Assembly: GCA_900469345.1 (NCBI GenBank)
Contig: UBWZ01000001.1
Span: 140,141-204,140, forward strand
DNA from: Hyphomicrobiales bacterium
GTDB taxonomy: Bacteria; Pseudomonadota; Alphaproteobacteria; Rhizobiales; Rhizobiaceae
Direction of reading: 5' to 3'
Length of the DNA stretch: 64,000 bases
Shown: in pieces, positions 1 through 8,229 of the stretch
Numbering within the stretch: the stretch's first letter is position 1
Layout of the letters: the number at the start of each line of letters is the position of its first letter
The notes under the pieces: model-generated
What the model saw: only the letters and a program-made list of their open reading frames with translations
Databases searched by the model: none
What the model was told of the DNA's origin: nothing
Position numbers and translations under genes: made by a program

Positions 1-653
1 AGGCGACCACCCTTGCCGATCCGCGTGAACTGGTCTGCCACGAACTGGCCGGCGCCCAGATCGCGCCAGAACGACCGGTACTCCTGCGACTGCACATAGG
101 CCGGCTCGCAGAACATGGCGTGGTGCTTGCCGACGATCTCGCCGAGCTCGTAGCCGAGCGTCTTCAGGAAGTTTTCGTTGGCGGTGATGATCTCGCCGGA
201 CGGCGTGAATTCGATCACCGCCTGCGCCCGCGACAGGGCATCCAGCTTGCCGCGATTTTCGAGCGCCACCTTGCGGGAGGCGGTGATGTCGGTTGCCAGC
301 TTCACCACCCGGTAGGGCTTGCCGCCGCGGAAGATCGGATTGTAGGAGGCCTCGATCCAGACCTCGACGCCACCCTTGCCGACACGCTTGTACTTGCCCT
401 GGTCGTACTCGCCTTTGCCCAGGCGCTGCCAGAAGGCGGCATATTCGGGCGACGCGGCATCCGCCGGATCGACGAACAGGCGATGATGCTTGCCGATGAT
501 CTCCTGCTCGCTATAGCCGAGCGTCTTGCAGAAATTTTCGTTGGCGCTGAGGATATTGCCGGTGAGATCGAATTCGATCACCGCCTGCGAGCGATTGAGC
601 GCCTGGACGAGCGCGGCGTTGAATGCGTGCTTACCGAATGGAAGGGAGACCAT
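1..653 (-). CDS. Double-PAS sensor protein, probable methyl-accepting chemotaxis protein (C-terminus beyond the window)
   Basis: About 217 N-terminal residues are visible from an ATG at 653; the gene runs off the left edge. Two near-identical PAS domains follow each other (roughly residues 15-120 and 140 onward). Both contain the pattern QAVIEF-(D/T)-x-(T/S)-G-x-I-x-x-ANENF and the phrase GKHH. This arrangement is typical of soluble rhizobial chemoreceptors whose C-terminus is a methyl-accepting signalling domain, and no membrane segment precedes the PAS pair. The signalling domain itself lies outside the window, so a diguanylate cyclase or kinase output cannot be excluded. The ligand or cofactor (often heme or flavin) is unknown. 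Confidence 0.75.
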   Translation of the reverse strand, partial: MVSLPFGKHAFNAALVQALNRSQAVIEFDLTGNILSANENFCKTLGYSEQEIIGKHHRLFVDPADAASPEYAAFWQRLGKGEYDQGKYKRVGKGGVEVWIEASYNPIFRGGKPYRVVKLATDITASRKVALENRGKLDALSRAQAVIEFTPSGEIITANENFLKTLGYELGEIVGKHHAMFCEPAYVQSQEYRSFWRDLGAGQFVADQFTRIGKGGR

Positions 654-784
654 GACACACCTGAATGATGATGCCACGTGACTGTGGCCTGGTCCCACCC
701 TAAAACTTTTTGCTAAATGTTAAGTTAAGGCAAAAGATGAGCAAATCTCAGCATTTAGGGGCTTTTCAGGCTCACTGCGCGAAA

Positions 785-813
785 GCAAAAAGGCCCGCTC
801 GTGGCGGGCCTTT
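785..813 (-). terminator. Intrinsic terminator of the transaldolase gene
   Basis: A perfect 10-bp stem (AAAGGCCCGC, 789-798, with GCGGGCCTTT, 804-813) and a 5-nt loop lie just after the transaldolase stop. On the minus strand the stem is followed by a run of T (A787-791 on the plus strand). This is a classic rho-independent signal for leftward transcription. Confidence 0.85.
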
Positions 814-836
814 CCGGTCTTGGACAGAGGAAGATG

Positions 837-1802
837 TCAGGCGGCGGCCTGGGTCAGTTCCTTCTTGACCATGGTGCGCAGCGCGACCAGGTCCTTGGCG
901 AACAGCCGGATACCGTCGGACAGCTTTTCCGTCGCCATCTGGTCCTCGTTGAGCATCCAGCGGAACTGCTTTTCGTCGAGCGACTGCATCGGTTCTGCGT
1001 TGAACGTCTCGGGCGTCAGCTTGCGGTCGAGCTTGCCGGTATCCTTGTCGAGCTCGTCGAGCAGGTTCGGGCTGATCGTCAGGCGATCGCAGCCGGCAAG
1101 GGCTTCAATTTCGCCCACGTTGCGGAACGACGCGCCCATCACGATCGTGCTGATGCCGTTCGCCTTGTAGTAGTTGTAAATCTGACGGACGGAGACGACG
1201 CCCGGATCCGTCTCGGCCGTGTAGTCCTGGCCGGTGGACTTTTTGTGCCAGTCGAGGATGCGGCCGACGAAGGGCGAGATCAGGAACACCTTGGCCTGCG
1301 CGCAGGCGATCGCCTGGGCCTGGCTGAAGAGCAGCGTCAGGTTGCAGTCGATCCCTTCGGTCTGCAGGATCTCGGCAGCCCGGATGCCTTCCCAGGTGGA
1401 AGCGAGCTTGATGAGGATGCGTTCGCGCTCGATCCCGCGGTCCTTGTAGGCCGCAATGATCTGGTGGGCCTTGGCAATCGAACCCTGCGTGTCGAACGAA
1501 AGGTCGGCGTCCACTTCGGTCGATACGCGGCCGGGAACGATGGCGGCAAGCGCTGCACCGACGTCGATCGCCATACGGTCGGCAACCGCGGTCACCACCG
1601 CATCGTCCTGTCCGCCCTGCTTGCGACCCCAGGAAATCGCTTCCTTGACCTTGTCGGCAAAGGCCGGGCTACCCAGCGCCTTGAGGACGATCGTCGGGTT
1701 CGTGGTGCAATCCACGGGCTTCAGGCGGGCAACCGCCTCGATGTCGCCCGTGTCGGCGACAACAGTGGTCATGCTGCGGAGCTGCTCTAGTTTGGACGTC
1801 AT
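837..1802 (-). CDS. tal: Transaldolase (TalB-type, 321 aa)
   Basis: Transaldolase of the non-oxidative pentose phosphate pathway, a cytoplasmic enzyme moving a dihydroxyacetone unit between sugar phosphates through a Schiff-base lysine. The protein starts [20 protein letters not shown]. It carries the family phrases [16 protein letters not shown] (catalytic lysine), NLTLLFS and [10 protein letters not shown]. Its 321 residues match the E. coli TalB class. The ATG at 1802 was chosen over an in-frame upstream start because GAGGAA lies 8 nt before it and the homologous N-terminus begins there. It is transcribed away from a SorC regulator and ends in an intrinsic terminator, so it is probably monocistronic. 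Confidence 0.95.
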   Translation of the reverse strand: MTSKLEQLRSMTTVVADTGDIEAVARLKPVDCTTNPTIVLKALGSPAFADKVKEAISWGRKQGGQDDAVVTAVADRMAIDVGAALAAIVPGRVSTEVDADLSFDTQGSIAKAHQIIAAYKDRGIERERILIKLASTWEGIRAAEILQTEGIDCNLTLLFSQAQAIACAQAKVFLISPFVGRILDWHKKSTGQDYTAETDPGVVSVRQIYNYYKANGISTIVMGASFRNVGEIEALAGCDRLTISPNLLDELDKDTGKLDRKLTPETFNAEPMQSLDEKQFRWMLNEDQMATEKLSDGIRLFAKDLVALRTMVKKELTQAAA

Positions 1803-1898
1803 CCGAAAATTCCTCGCTGTTGATCCCCTAACGCCCGGGGCGCCCAATGGGTCCCTGGCCCTTGCGAGGATAACACTCCCTTAGCCATAGGAAGTCAA

Positions 1899-1928
1899 GA
1901 CATTTGTCATTCCTAATTGACATATGTC
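1899..1928. promoter_or_regulatory. Paired palindromic operator between tal and the SorC regulator
   Basis: Two 10-bp sites, GACATTTGTC (1899-1908) and GACATATGTC (1919-1928), lie in the divergent gap with centres exactly 20 bp apart. The second is a perfect palindrome and the first differs at one base. Two helical turns of spacing suits a SorC-family tetramer binding one face of the DNA, so auto-regulation plus control of transaldolase is likely. The binding protein is inferred from position only. Confidence 0.55.
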
Positions 1929-1984
1929 CACGCCGTTCTATCATGACGGCTGCTGCTGGGGCGCGCTTCCCATGCCGCTGAAGG

Positions 1985-2983
1985 ATGTCACTCTTGGCCA
2001 AGCTCCGACGTGAAACCCACACCGCCGTTTCCGAAGCCGCCTCGCTGCGGCTGCGGGCGGCGTGGCTCTATTACAACCAGGGCCTCACCCAGAAGGACGT
2101 GGCCGAGCGGCTGGGGATCAGCCGGTCCACCGTCATCCGCCTGCTCGACGAGGCGATGAAGCGCTCGGAGGTGCAGATCTGGATCAGCGAAGGCGTCGAC
2201 ACCTGCCTCGAGCTGGCCACCGGACTGGAAAAGGTGTTCGGCCTCGACGAGGCGGTCGTCGTGCCGGCACCGCGCGATGGCAGCGCCGAGGCGCTGGCGA
2301 CGGCGGTCGGCCTGGCGCTCGGTCAGTTCCTGTCGGAAGTCATCCAGAACCACATGACGATCGGCGTCGGCTGGGGCCGCACCATGACGGCGTCGCTGGC
2401 CGGCTTCCGCCCGCCGCGCCGGGAAAACTGCAAGGTCGTGTCGCTGCTGGGCGGCATCGTCGCGGTCCACCAGACCAACCCGATCGATTATACCTGGCGG
2501 CTGGCAAGCCAGCTCAACGCCGAGTGCTACATGTTCCTGGCGCCGCTGCTCGTCGACACCGTCGAGACCAAGCGGGCGCTGATCGAGAAATGCGGCCTGA
2601 AGACGATCTACGACCTTGCCGAAACGCTTGATCTTGCGGTCGTCAGCTGCGGCGACATCGGCCCGCACTCGACCTCGCTGTCGGAGGGTTTTATCGCCCA
2701 CGGCGAGCTGCAGCGTCTGATCGCCGCCGGCTGCGTCTGCGATACCATGTTCAATTTTCTCGACGAGAATGGGCGGTCGGTCGACCATGCGCTCAACGAG
2801 CGGGTCATGTCCGTCGACCTCGACACGCTCAAGAAGGCAAAGCATATCGTGCTCTCGTCCGGCGGCGCCCACCGGGCCGTGGCCATCCGCGCCACCATCC
2901 GCCGCATCGGCTGCAACACGCTGATCACCGACGAGACCGCCGCCCGGGAGCTTTTGCGGCTGGAGACCGCCGCGGCAGCATAA
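1985..2983 (+). CDS. SorC/DeoR-family sugar-responsive transcriptional regulator
   Basis: Cytoplasmic regulator of 332 aa. An N-terminal helix-turn-helix (about residues 20-55, LYYNQGLTQKDVAERLGISRSTVIRLLDEA) is followed by a SorC sugar-phosphate binding domain (about 65-325), including the phrase GVGWGRTMTASLAG and a conserved C-terminal LSSGGAHRAVAIRA segment. The effector should be a phosphorylated sugar. The ATG at 1985 has almost no spacing to its AAGG motif, and an in-frame TTG at 1994 lies 8 nt after AAGGA, so the true start may be TTG. It is divergent from transaldolase with paired palindromes between, which points to a sugar-phosphate circuit controlling tal. Confidence 0.88.
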   Translation: MSLLAKLRRETHTAVSEAASLRLRAAWLYYNQGLTQKDVAERLGISRSTVIRLLDEAMKRSEVQIWISEGVDTCLELATGLEKVFGLDEAVVVPAPRDGSAEALATAVGLALGQFLSEVIQNHMTIGVGWGRTMTASLAGFRPPRRENCKVVSLLGGIVAVHQTNPIDYTWRLASQLNAECYMFLAPLLVDTVETKRALIEKCGLKTIYDLAETLDLAVVSCGDIGPHSTSLSEGFIAHGELQRLIAAGCVCDTMFNFLDENGRSVDHALNERVMSVDLDTLKKAKHIVLSSGGAHRAVAIRATIRRIGCNTLITDETAARELLRLETAAAA

Positions 2984-3129
2984 CTGGCGGAATTTTTCGG
3001 CAGCCGGCCGCTCGGGCGCGGAATAGCTCCCCTTGCACCAAAGTCTCGACGAGGCCCGTCACGACTGCCTTGCAGCCACAGCAGTCGTCCTGGACCGTAG
3101 CGATGCTCGGCCGTTCGATGGACACGAGC

Positions 3130-4050
3130 TTACAAGCCGACGCTCATGACGGTTATACCCGCCACAGCCAGAAATGCGCCGCCCCACGCAGCCAGGGACG
3201 GCGGACGGCCGCTTCGTATCCAGACCATCGGAAGAATGACGATGGGGGTCATCGACGAGAGGGTCGACACGATCCCGACATTTCCCGTTTGCAGGGCCCC
3301 CATCAGCAACGACATCCCCATGGCGGTTCCAAAGAAGGCGGATACGACGACAGTCATGAGGTCGCGCGTTTCCGGCCGGCCTGCCTCCAGCCTGAAGCGC
3401 GGGATGACGAGCAAGAACCAGAAGAAGACAACTGCAATGCCGAGCCGCACCGACATGGCGGCAAACGCCTCGACACCGGCAGCCATGGCAGGACGCGCCA
3501 GGAGACTGCCGAGAGCTTGTCCCGCGGCAGTGATGACACCGAGCACGATGCCGATGCGGGACATGACACCCTCTGTTTTGGACGGGGTCGGTTCGCCGTC
3601 TGCAAGCGGAATCATGGCAGGCGGCAGACGTCGCCGCACGACGATAGCGACGAGGATGCCAGACAGGATAAGTAGGATACCAAATCCTTGGGTAATGCCG
3701 ATGGTCTCGCCAAAGGCGAGATAGGCCATGGCAAATGCAAATGGGGACGTTAAGGAAAACAGGAGCGCGGTCAGTCGCGGGCCGACTGCGTATATGGTCG
3801 CAAAATAGGTGCTGCTTGCGATTGCAATCCCGAAAATGCCCGATAGGGCGAGGAGCTGGACCTCCCGGAAGCCGAGCGTTTCCCACCCATGCAGCGCCGT
3901 TGCTATAACCGAGGTCATGATGAAGGCAGCCGTGACCTGCAATCGCGCCAAGGTGAGCAGCGGCACCCGGCCGTTGAGTTCGCTGACGAACATGGAACTC
4001 AGTGCGATGCACACCGCCGATCCAACGGCCAGTACTTCAGACAGAAACAT
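3130..4050 (-). CDS. EamA/DMT-superfamily transporter (10-TM)
   Basis: Inner-membrane permease of 306 aa made of two EamA repeats. Hydrophobic helices run through the whole protein, with a polar loop near residues 145-160 (RRRLPPAMIPLADGEPTPSKTEG) separating the halves. Typical DMT segments such as LTSPFAFAMAYLAFGE and STLSSMTPIVILPMVW are present. The family exports amino acids, metabolites or drugs, but the substrate cannot be read from the sequence. It is convergent with the SorC gene across a 146-bp gap in which no clear feature was seen, and stands alone. Confidence 0.85.
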   Translation of the reverse strand: MFLSEVLAVGSAVCIALSSMFVSELNGRVPLLTLARLQVTAAFIMTSVIATALHGWETLGFREVQLLALSGIFGIAIASSTYFATIYAVGPRLTALLFSLTSPFAFAMAYLAFGETIGITQGFGILLILSGILVAIVVRRRLPPAMIPLADGEPTPSKTEGVMSRIGIVLGVITAAGQALGSLLARPAMAAGVEAFAAMSVRLGIAVVFFWFLLVIPRFRLEAGRPETRDLMTVVVSAFFGTAMGMSLLMGALQTGNVGIVSTLSSMTPIVILPMVWIRSGRPPSLAAWGGAFLAVAGITVMSVGL

Positions 4051-4175
4051 GGATCACCATACGCTCGAGCCCTTTTCCCTGTCCTCTGCCTGGATTGTCA
4101 AGCCAGGGTCTCGGTTTGATATCCGCTTCAGGCAAACGCGCTCCCGTTCCCCGCAGCTCATCAGATTACGTGCAT

Positions 4176-4209
4176 AAAAAAACCGCGCCTTGGTGGCGCG
4201 GTTTTGTTT
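4176..4209. terminator. Bidirectional intrinsic terminator
   Basis: The stem AACCGCGCC (4181-4189) with GGCGCGGTT (4195-4203) is flanked by seven A (4176-4182) and a T-rich tail (4202-4209). It can stop leftward transcripts of the RTX gene that ends at 4229, and the mirrored tails would also let it work for rightward transcription. Confidence 0.8.
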
Positions 4210-4228
4210 CGGATTGAAGCGCTGTTCG

Positions 4229-5068
4229 TCACAGCAGGAAGTCGTCGGCATACATCTTGATTTTGCCGTACAGATCGATCTGGAAGTCGGCCTTCCGATC
4301 GCCGTCTGTGTCTGCGTAGATGTGCGTCTTGTTGCTATCCTTGTCGTAGGTATAGCGAAGCTCGCCCTTCTTGCCGTCGAAGCTTTGGGTTCCCATCCAT
4401 TTGAACGGTTGATTGCCTGAATAATCGGCGCGGGCGTCGATTTCGCGAAGGTCGATCACGTCACGGTTGCTGTCGTTCGGCCGGTGATCCCAGCCAAAGA
4501 TCGTATCCGGGGTCTTCACCGTGCTTTCCTTGATCGACTTGTAGACGAACGTGTCACTGCCGAAGTCACCTGATAGCTTGTCGCCACCCGTTCCGCCGTA
4601 GATGATGTCGTCTCCCTCGTCCCCGGAAATATTGTCGTTACCGGGACCGCCAATGATGCTGTCCATGCCGATTGTGCCGGAGATGGTGTCGGCTTTGCCT
4701 GTGCCGCGAATTTCTTCCATCACGTCGGTGACAGTGTTGCGGACATGACCTTCGACCGTGGTGCCATCCGATAGTCGGGCCTCAACGTCGAACGAGTAGT
4801 AGACGGCAATTCTATCCTGCCCTGTCCATTCGAAGTTCACGGCAGATTTCAAAACTATTTTCGAGCCGATGATCTCGAAGGCATCGGACGCGATGTATCT
4901 CGTCTCCTCGAACTCAGAATCCGGGATGATGACCGTAAAAACTTTGACCGTTGCCGAAACGATCGAAACGTCGGCTGCATCGAGCGAGATGGTCGCCACC
5001 TCGGTTCCGATCGGCGAGTCCTCGGGAATCCCGTCAAGAATGTTTGAAATGATTACGTTACCTGCCAT
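4229..5068 (-). CDS. Small RTX (hemolysin-type calcium-binding repeat) protein, probably secreted
   Basis: Protein of 279 aa starting MAGNVIISNILDG, chosen because GGAGG lies before the ATG at 5068. Residues 1-115 form a beta-rich domain rich in aspartate and threonine, resembling cadherin-like or VCBS-type modules of RTX proteins. Residues about 123-172 hold the nonapeptide calcium repeats (GGPGNDNISGDEGDDIIYGG, then GGDKLSGDFGSDTF). The C-terminal 100 residues end in a hydrophobic-acidic tail (YADDFLL) that fits a type I secretion signal. No N-terminal signal peptide is present. No catalytic domain was recognised and no type I exporter lies nearby, so an exporter elsewhere would be needed. 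Confidence 0.75.
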   Translation of the reverse strand: MAGNVIISNILDGIPEDSPIGTEVATISLDAADVSIVSATVKVFTVIIPDSEFEETRYIASDAFEIIGSKIVLKSAVNFEWTGQDRIAVYYSFDVEARLSDGTTVEGHVRNTVTDVMEEIRGTGKADTISGTIGMDSIIGGPGNDNISGDEGDDIIYGGTGGDKLSGDFGSDTFVYKSIKESTVKTPDTIFGWDHRPNDSNRDVIDLREIDARADYSGNQPFKWMGTQSFDGKKGELRYTYDKDSNKTHIYADTDGDRKADFQIDLYGKIKMYADDFLL

Positions 5069-5270
5069 ACAAGGTGCCCTCCAAAGCCAGGCGAAAATCG
5101 CCCGAAGCTTGGCAAAAGGCAATAACGAAAAGACCCGTATCGGTAACGGCGCGGGTTTGGTGATCGGCTGTCATCCTGATGCAACGACTTACCCGTCGCG
5201 ATCAGCAATCACGATCTGCACGCCGCTTTCTTTGACGTCCACTCCGGTGCCCGTGAGACGACCGGGCTGA

Positions 5271-5606
5271 TCAGCTCCGCTTTGCTCGCAGCCGGGCAAC
5301 CTCGGCGAGGGCCAAGCCATAGTCATAGAAACTCCAGAACCGCATTCGGCTTTCAAATCTCCCACGCAGGAGGTGAGCTGGTCTCAGCAGGAGGACGATG
5401 ACAAACATCGAGCAGTAGAGGTATACAGGTGGCCAGTGTAGAGCCGCACTCACTGGCAGGGCCGCCAGCGCAAAGGTTGCGGCATAGAGCGCATTCGCTT
5501 TCGGCCCAACGGCAAGCCGCCAGAAGAACCACTCGAGCAAGAAGGCGGTGAAGAGCAAGATTCTGCCTGCGAGAAGCTCGGGCCGGTCCCTTTCACTCAC
5601 GCTCAT
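5271..5606 (-). CDS. Small integral membrane protein of unknown function
   Basis: Protein of 111 aa, MSVSERDRPELLAGRILLFTAF. Three hydrophobic stretches (about residues 15-32, 38-58 and 62-80) alternate with short polar loops, and the tail is basic (AEVARLRAKRS). No family was recognised. AGGAGGATG-like bases lie directly before the start. It is downstream of soxR on the same strand, separated by 323 bp, and no co-transcription is evident. Confidence 0.5.
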   Translation of the reverse strand: MSVSERDRPELLAGRILLFTAFLLEWFFWRLAVGPKANALYAATFALAALPVSAALHWPPVYLYCSMFVIVLLLRPAHLLRGRFESRMRFWSFYDYGLALAEVARLRAKRS

Positions 5607-5929
5607 CCTCCTTCAGGTCGCCTTGTCCCTGGAGGATACGTGATTGCGATTGATCGCCAGTAAAGCAAGATGATCTTGTTTTACCGTTAGCTACCAGCTT
5701 CGGGCCGGAAGCGGACCCCGCTCGCGGAGCCGAGGAAGGTGGCGCTGGTGTCCGCTCTGCGCCAATTGCGGTTATGGCTGCATGCCCAGCCATTCCTTTG
5801 GGCTTGAGGACACACTGAGATCCTGACCGGGTTGCGACCACTATCAATTGCAGCACTGGAACAAAGAGGAGGGAACGGAAGGTGACGTGATCTCCGATTG
5901 CTAGCCCTGCGGCTGTTCGTTGAGTCGCC
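5607..5929. other. Non-coding stretch between soxR and the small membrane protein gene
   Basis: No convincing reading frame was found in these 323 bp. The open frame on the minus strand is an out-of-frame overlap with soxR and lacks family character. At 5749-5774 the sequence TGTCCGCT...GCCAATTGCGG resembles a degenerate palindrome also found at 7876, 58891, 59984 and 60044. Confidence 0.5.
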
Positions 5930-6361
5930 TTATTCCAACAATACGGGTCCCACTCGATCTTCTCCCAGTACGTCATTTGGATTGCGCAAAGGGCAAACCT
6001 CCAACGAAAGACAACCACATCCAATGCAGCCCTGCATTTCGTCCCGAAGCTGAGAGAGCGCCTTGATCCGCTTATCCAAACGGTCCTTCCAATCCAGCGA
6101 CATACTGCGCCATTCCTCAGAAGTTGGCGCTCGATCATCAGGCAAGGAGGACAGCGTCTTCTTAATCTCGGAAAGCGATATTCCCGCCCGCTGGGCGATT
6201 CGGATGATTGCGACGAGGCGCAGATGCCCGCGTGGGTATCGCCGCTGATTGCCCGCGTTTCGGCGTGCTTTGATCAAGCCTGTCTTCTCATAGAAATGCA
6301 GAGTCGAGACAGCGACGCCTGAGCGTTTGGCCATCTCTCCGACAGTCAGTTCGTTTTTCAT
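5930..6361 (-). CDS. soxR: Redox-sensitive MerR-family activator SoxR
   Basis: Protein of 143 aa. The N-terminal MerR winged helix (ELTVGEMAKRSGVAVSTLHFYEKTGLI, residues 4-30) and a dimerisation helix (about 75-110) precede the [2Fe-2S] cluster motif C-x2-C-x-C-x5-C (Cys112, 115, 117 and 123). That motif identifies SoxR rather than other MerR proteins. Oxidation of the cluster by redox-cycling compounds activates transcription. It is divergent from an MFS exporter with a SoxR box in the exporter promoter, the usual non-enteric arrangement in which SoxR controls efflux directly. The start at 6361 begins the conserved N-terminus. Confidence 0.95.
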   Translation of the reverse strand: MKNELTVGEMAKRSGVAVSTLHFYEKTGLIKARRNAGNQRRYPRGHLRLVAIIRIAQRAGISLSEIKKTLSSLPDDRAPTSEEWRSMSLDWKDRLDKRIKALSQLRDEMQGCIGCGCLSLEVCPLRNPNDVLGEDRVGPVLLE

Positions 6362-6461
6362 GTTGTCGCCTTGTCCAGCCTCCAGATCTCCAGGTCCGCC
6401 GGCCGCATTCGTTCGAACAGACAGGTCTGTCCGGTCTAAAATAGAACATCTGAAATCCCAC

Positions 6462-6492
6462 TTGACCTAAACTATAGTTGAGGTTTTATGAG
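6462..6492 (+). promoter_or_regulatory. SoxR box in a MerR-type promoter of the MFS exporter
   Basis: The 20-bp near-perfect palindrome ACCTAAACTATAGTTGAGGT (6465-6484) has one mismatched pair. It fits between a -35 TTGACC (6462-6467) and a -10 TATGAG (6487-6492) separated by 19 bp. The overlong spacer with a centred dyad is the hallmark of MerR/SoxR-activated promoters, and the dyad resembles the enterobacterial SoxR site. Confidence 0.85.
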
Positions 6493-6610
6493 TTGTCTCC
6501 GCTAACGCCATAAGAGCTGGAGACATCGTTGCAAACCATCGAACTCGCCTTCCACTTCTGCTCCTGACTGGCGTGGCCAAACCTTATTTGATCACTCCAG
6601 AAGGCAAGAA

Positions 6611-7852
6611 ATGTCATCCGAACCGATTTCTATCTCAAAATCTCCATCTTCTGCCATTGAAGACAGGGAGGACCAGTCCAACTGGCCTGCGGTTTTCACA
6701 CTTGCCTGCGGTCTCTTCGGCCTTGTTACCACAGAGCTCTTTCCGATCGGCATTATCACGCCCATGGCAGCCGATCTTGGTGTGAGCGACGGCGCAGCCG
6801 GACAGGCTATTACCGCAACAGCGATCATCGCAGCTGCAGCAGGACCATTGCTCGTGCTTGGATCGGGACGTCTTGACCGTCAAATGGTGGTCAGACTTCT
6901 CGGCATTTTATTCTTCCTGGCGGCACTCATGTCGGCCCTTGCCACCAGTTTGCCCTTACTGCTTGCCGCGCGCGCGCTGCTAGGTATTGCCCTCGGTGGC
7001 ACATGGGCCATAGCAATCGCATTGGCTATGCGGCTTGTGCCCGTTAGAAAAATTCCGCAAGCCTTGTCCGTGATCTTCACTGGCGTTTCCATCGCCAATA
7101 TCATCGCTGCACCTCTCGGCGCCTATCTCAGCGATGCCCTAAGCTGGCGCCTAGCTTTTTCCCTGACTGCAGCTTTCGCTCTCGTCACACTTGTCGGTCA
7201 GTTTATGACTATTCCAAAACTTCCGACAACCACCCCGCCCAGCATCGCATCATTCAGGAAGACGATGGGCCGCCCCGCGGTTTTGACCGGTATGGCGACC
7301 GTATTCTTCGTTCTATGCGGAAACACGGCTGGTATTTCCTTTGTACGACCCTTCTTGGAAACCGGGCCGCAGCTCAATGTGCAGACGATTTCGATTGTCT
7401 TGTTGGTCTTCGGAATTGCGGGTTTCTTGGGAAACCTGATCGGTGGTGCCTTGTCATCGCGCAGCCCCTCCCTGACCGCGGCGGGCGGCGCGATTGCTAT
7501 TGCCGTTGGAACGACGGTTCTAGCCAATCAGACGCATAATCTGCCCATCGTCTTTGGCGCCGTTGTAATTTGGGGGCTCGGCTTTGGTGCTTTCCCCGTC
7601 GCCATTTCTAGTTGGAACGCGCAGGCTGCCCCTGATCAAGCCGAAGGCGCCGGAGCGCTTCTGTCGACAGGCTTCCAGCTCGCCATTGCCAGCGGTGCTG
7701 TCGTGGGCGGTGTTATATTGGAAAGTCTGGGCCCAAACGCCCCGATCTACAGCGCCGGGCTCGCCGCTGCGCTGGGCGCCTTCATCATGCTGACGTTTGG
7801 CAGACCGTCTGAGCGACGGCGAGCAAAACTGGCCCGCGAGGTCTCACTCTAG
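6611..7852 (+). CDS. MFS efflux transporter under SoxR control
   Basis: Inner-membrane protein of 413 aa with about 12 transmembrane helices and a 25-residue polar N-terminus. Features include the early helix with GLVTTELFPIGIITPMAADLGVSDGAAGQ, typical of the DHA1 drug/arabinose/nucleoside efflux group, a motif-A-like loop after helix 2 (GSGRLDRQMVV) and ARALLGIALGGTWAI in helix 4. It should use the proton gradient to expel a small molecule. The SoxR box suggests redox-active drugs or pigments such as phenazines or quinones, by analogy with other SoxR targets. The exact substrate is unknown. Confidence 0.88.
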   Translation: MSSEPISISKSPSSAIEDREDQSNWPAVFTLACGLFGLVTTELFPIGIITPMAADLGVSDGAAGQAITATAIIAAAAGPLLVLGSGRLDRQMVVRLLGILFFLAALMSALATSLPLLLAARALLGIALGGTWAIAIALAMRLVPVRKIPQALSVIFTGVSIANIIAAPLGAYLSDALSWRLAFSLTAAFALVTLVGQFMTIPKLPTTTPPSIASFRKTMGRPAVLTGMATVFFVLCGNTAGISFVRPFLETGPQLNVQTISIVLLVFGIAGFLGNLIGGALSSRSPSLTAAGGAIAIAVGTTVLANQTHNLPIVFGAVVIWGLGFGAFPVAISSWNAQAAPDQAEGAGALLSTGFQLAIASGAVVGGVILESLGPNAPIYSAGLAAALGAFIMLTFGRPSERRRAKLAREVSL

Positions 7853-8034
7853 CGACTGGGTCCAGCATTCGCGATGTCAGCTTTGGCCCGACAGCAGACT
7901 TCGCCTTGGCTGCCGGAGTGGCCGTTCGAAGAGACACGTATCCTCTGCGTCAACGTGGCGGGTGTCGCGGGCAGCCGTTTCGCGCTAGTGCAGCCGCACG
8001 ATCGTCAGTGTCAAACAACAGCCGAGATACCGTC
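7853..8034. other. Gap holding one copy of a degenerate dispersed palindrome
   Basis: No gene is supported here. GTCAGCT...AGCAGAC at 7876-7899 forms an imperfect dyad around TTGGCCCGAC. Similar sequences occur in at least four other intergenic places in the window. Confidence 0.4.
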
Positions 8035-8160
8035 ATGTGGGATTGGTTCCCGATAGTCTTCTTTCCGCTCAAGCTTCTCGTGCTGGGCACGGGCATGTTC
8101 TTCGCCATCAAGTGGCATCGCGATCAGGCGAGGAAGGACGGGCAGGACAAGCGGACGTAA
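8035..8160 (+). CDS. Tiny single-pass membrane protein (41 aa)
   Basis: The protein begins MWDWFPIVFFPLKLLVLGTG. One hydrophobic helix (about residues 5-25) is followed by a basic, hydrophilic tail (KWHRDQARKDGQDKRT). An open frame continues upstream to 7906, but only the part after the ATG at 8035 has protein-like composition. I believe similar 40-residue proteins occur in other rhizobia, but this could not be checked here. No function is known, and the ribosome site is weak. Confidence 0.5.
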   Translation: MWDWFPIVFFPLKLLVLGTGMFFAIKWHRDQARKDGQDKRT

Positions 8161-8229
8161 TCGCTCGACGACTTCTTGAGCGCCAGCCGGCATGGGCGTT
8201 TTGCGCCGGCCGTCGCCCTCGCCGTCGCC

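Noticed and set aside
120..668. Plus-strand open frame over the PAS sensor
   Set aside because: It is the opposite-strand shadow of the double-PAS gene, whose frame has clear family motifs.
1121..1146. EcfG-like promoter GGAAC-N17-CGTG inside tal
   Set aside because: It lies within the coding sequence, the -10 is imperfect, and it leads nowhere on that strand.
2925..3125. 66-codon frame after the SorC gene
   Set aside because: It has no ribosome site or recognisable pattern and overlaps the regulator's 3' end.
5593..6138. 181-codon minus-strand frame overlapping soxR
   Set aside because: It is out of frame with the cluster-binding part of soxR and has no protein-like pattern.
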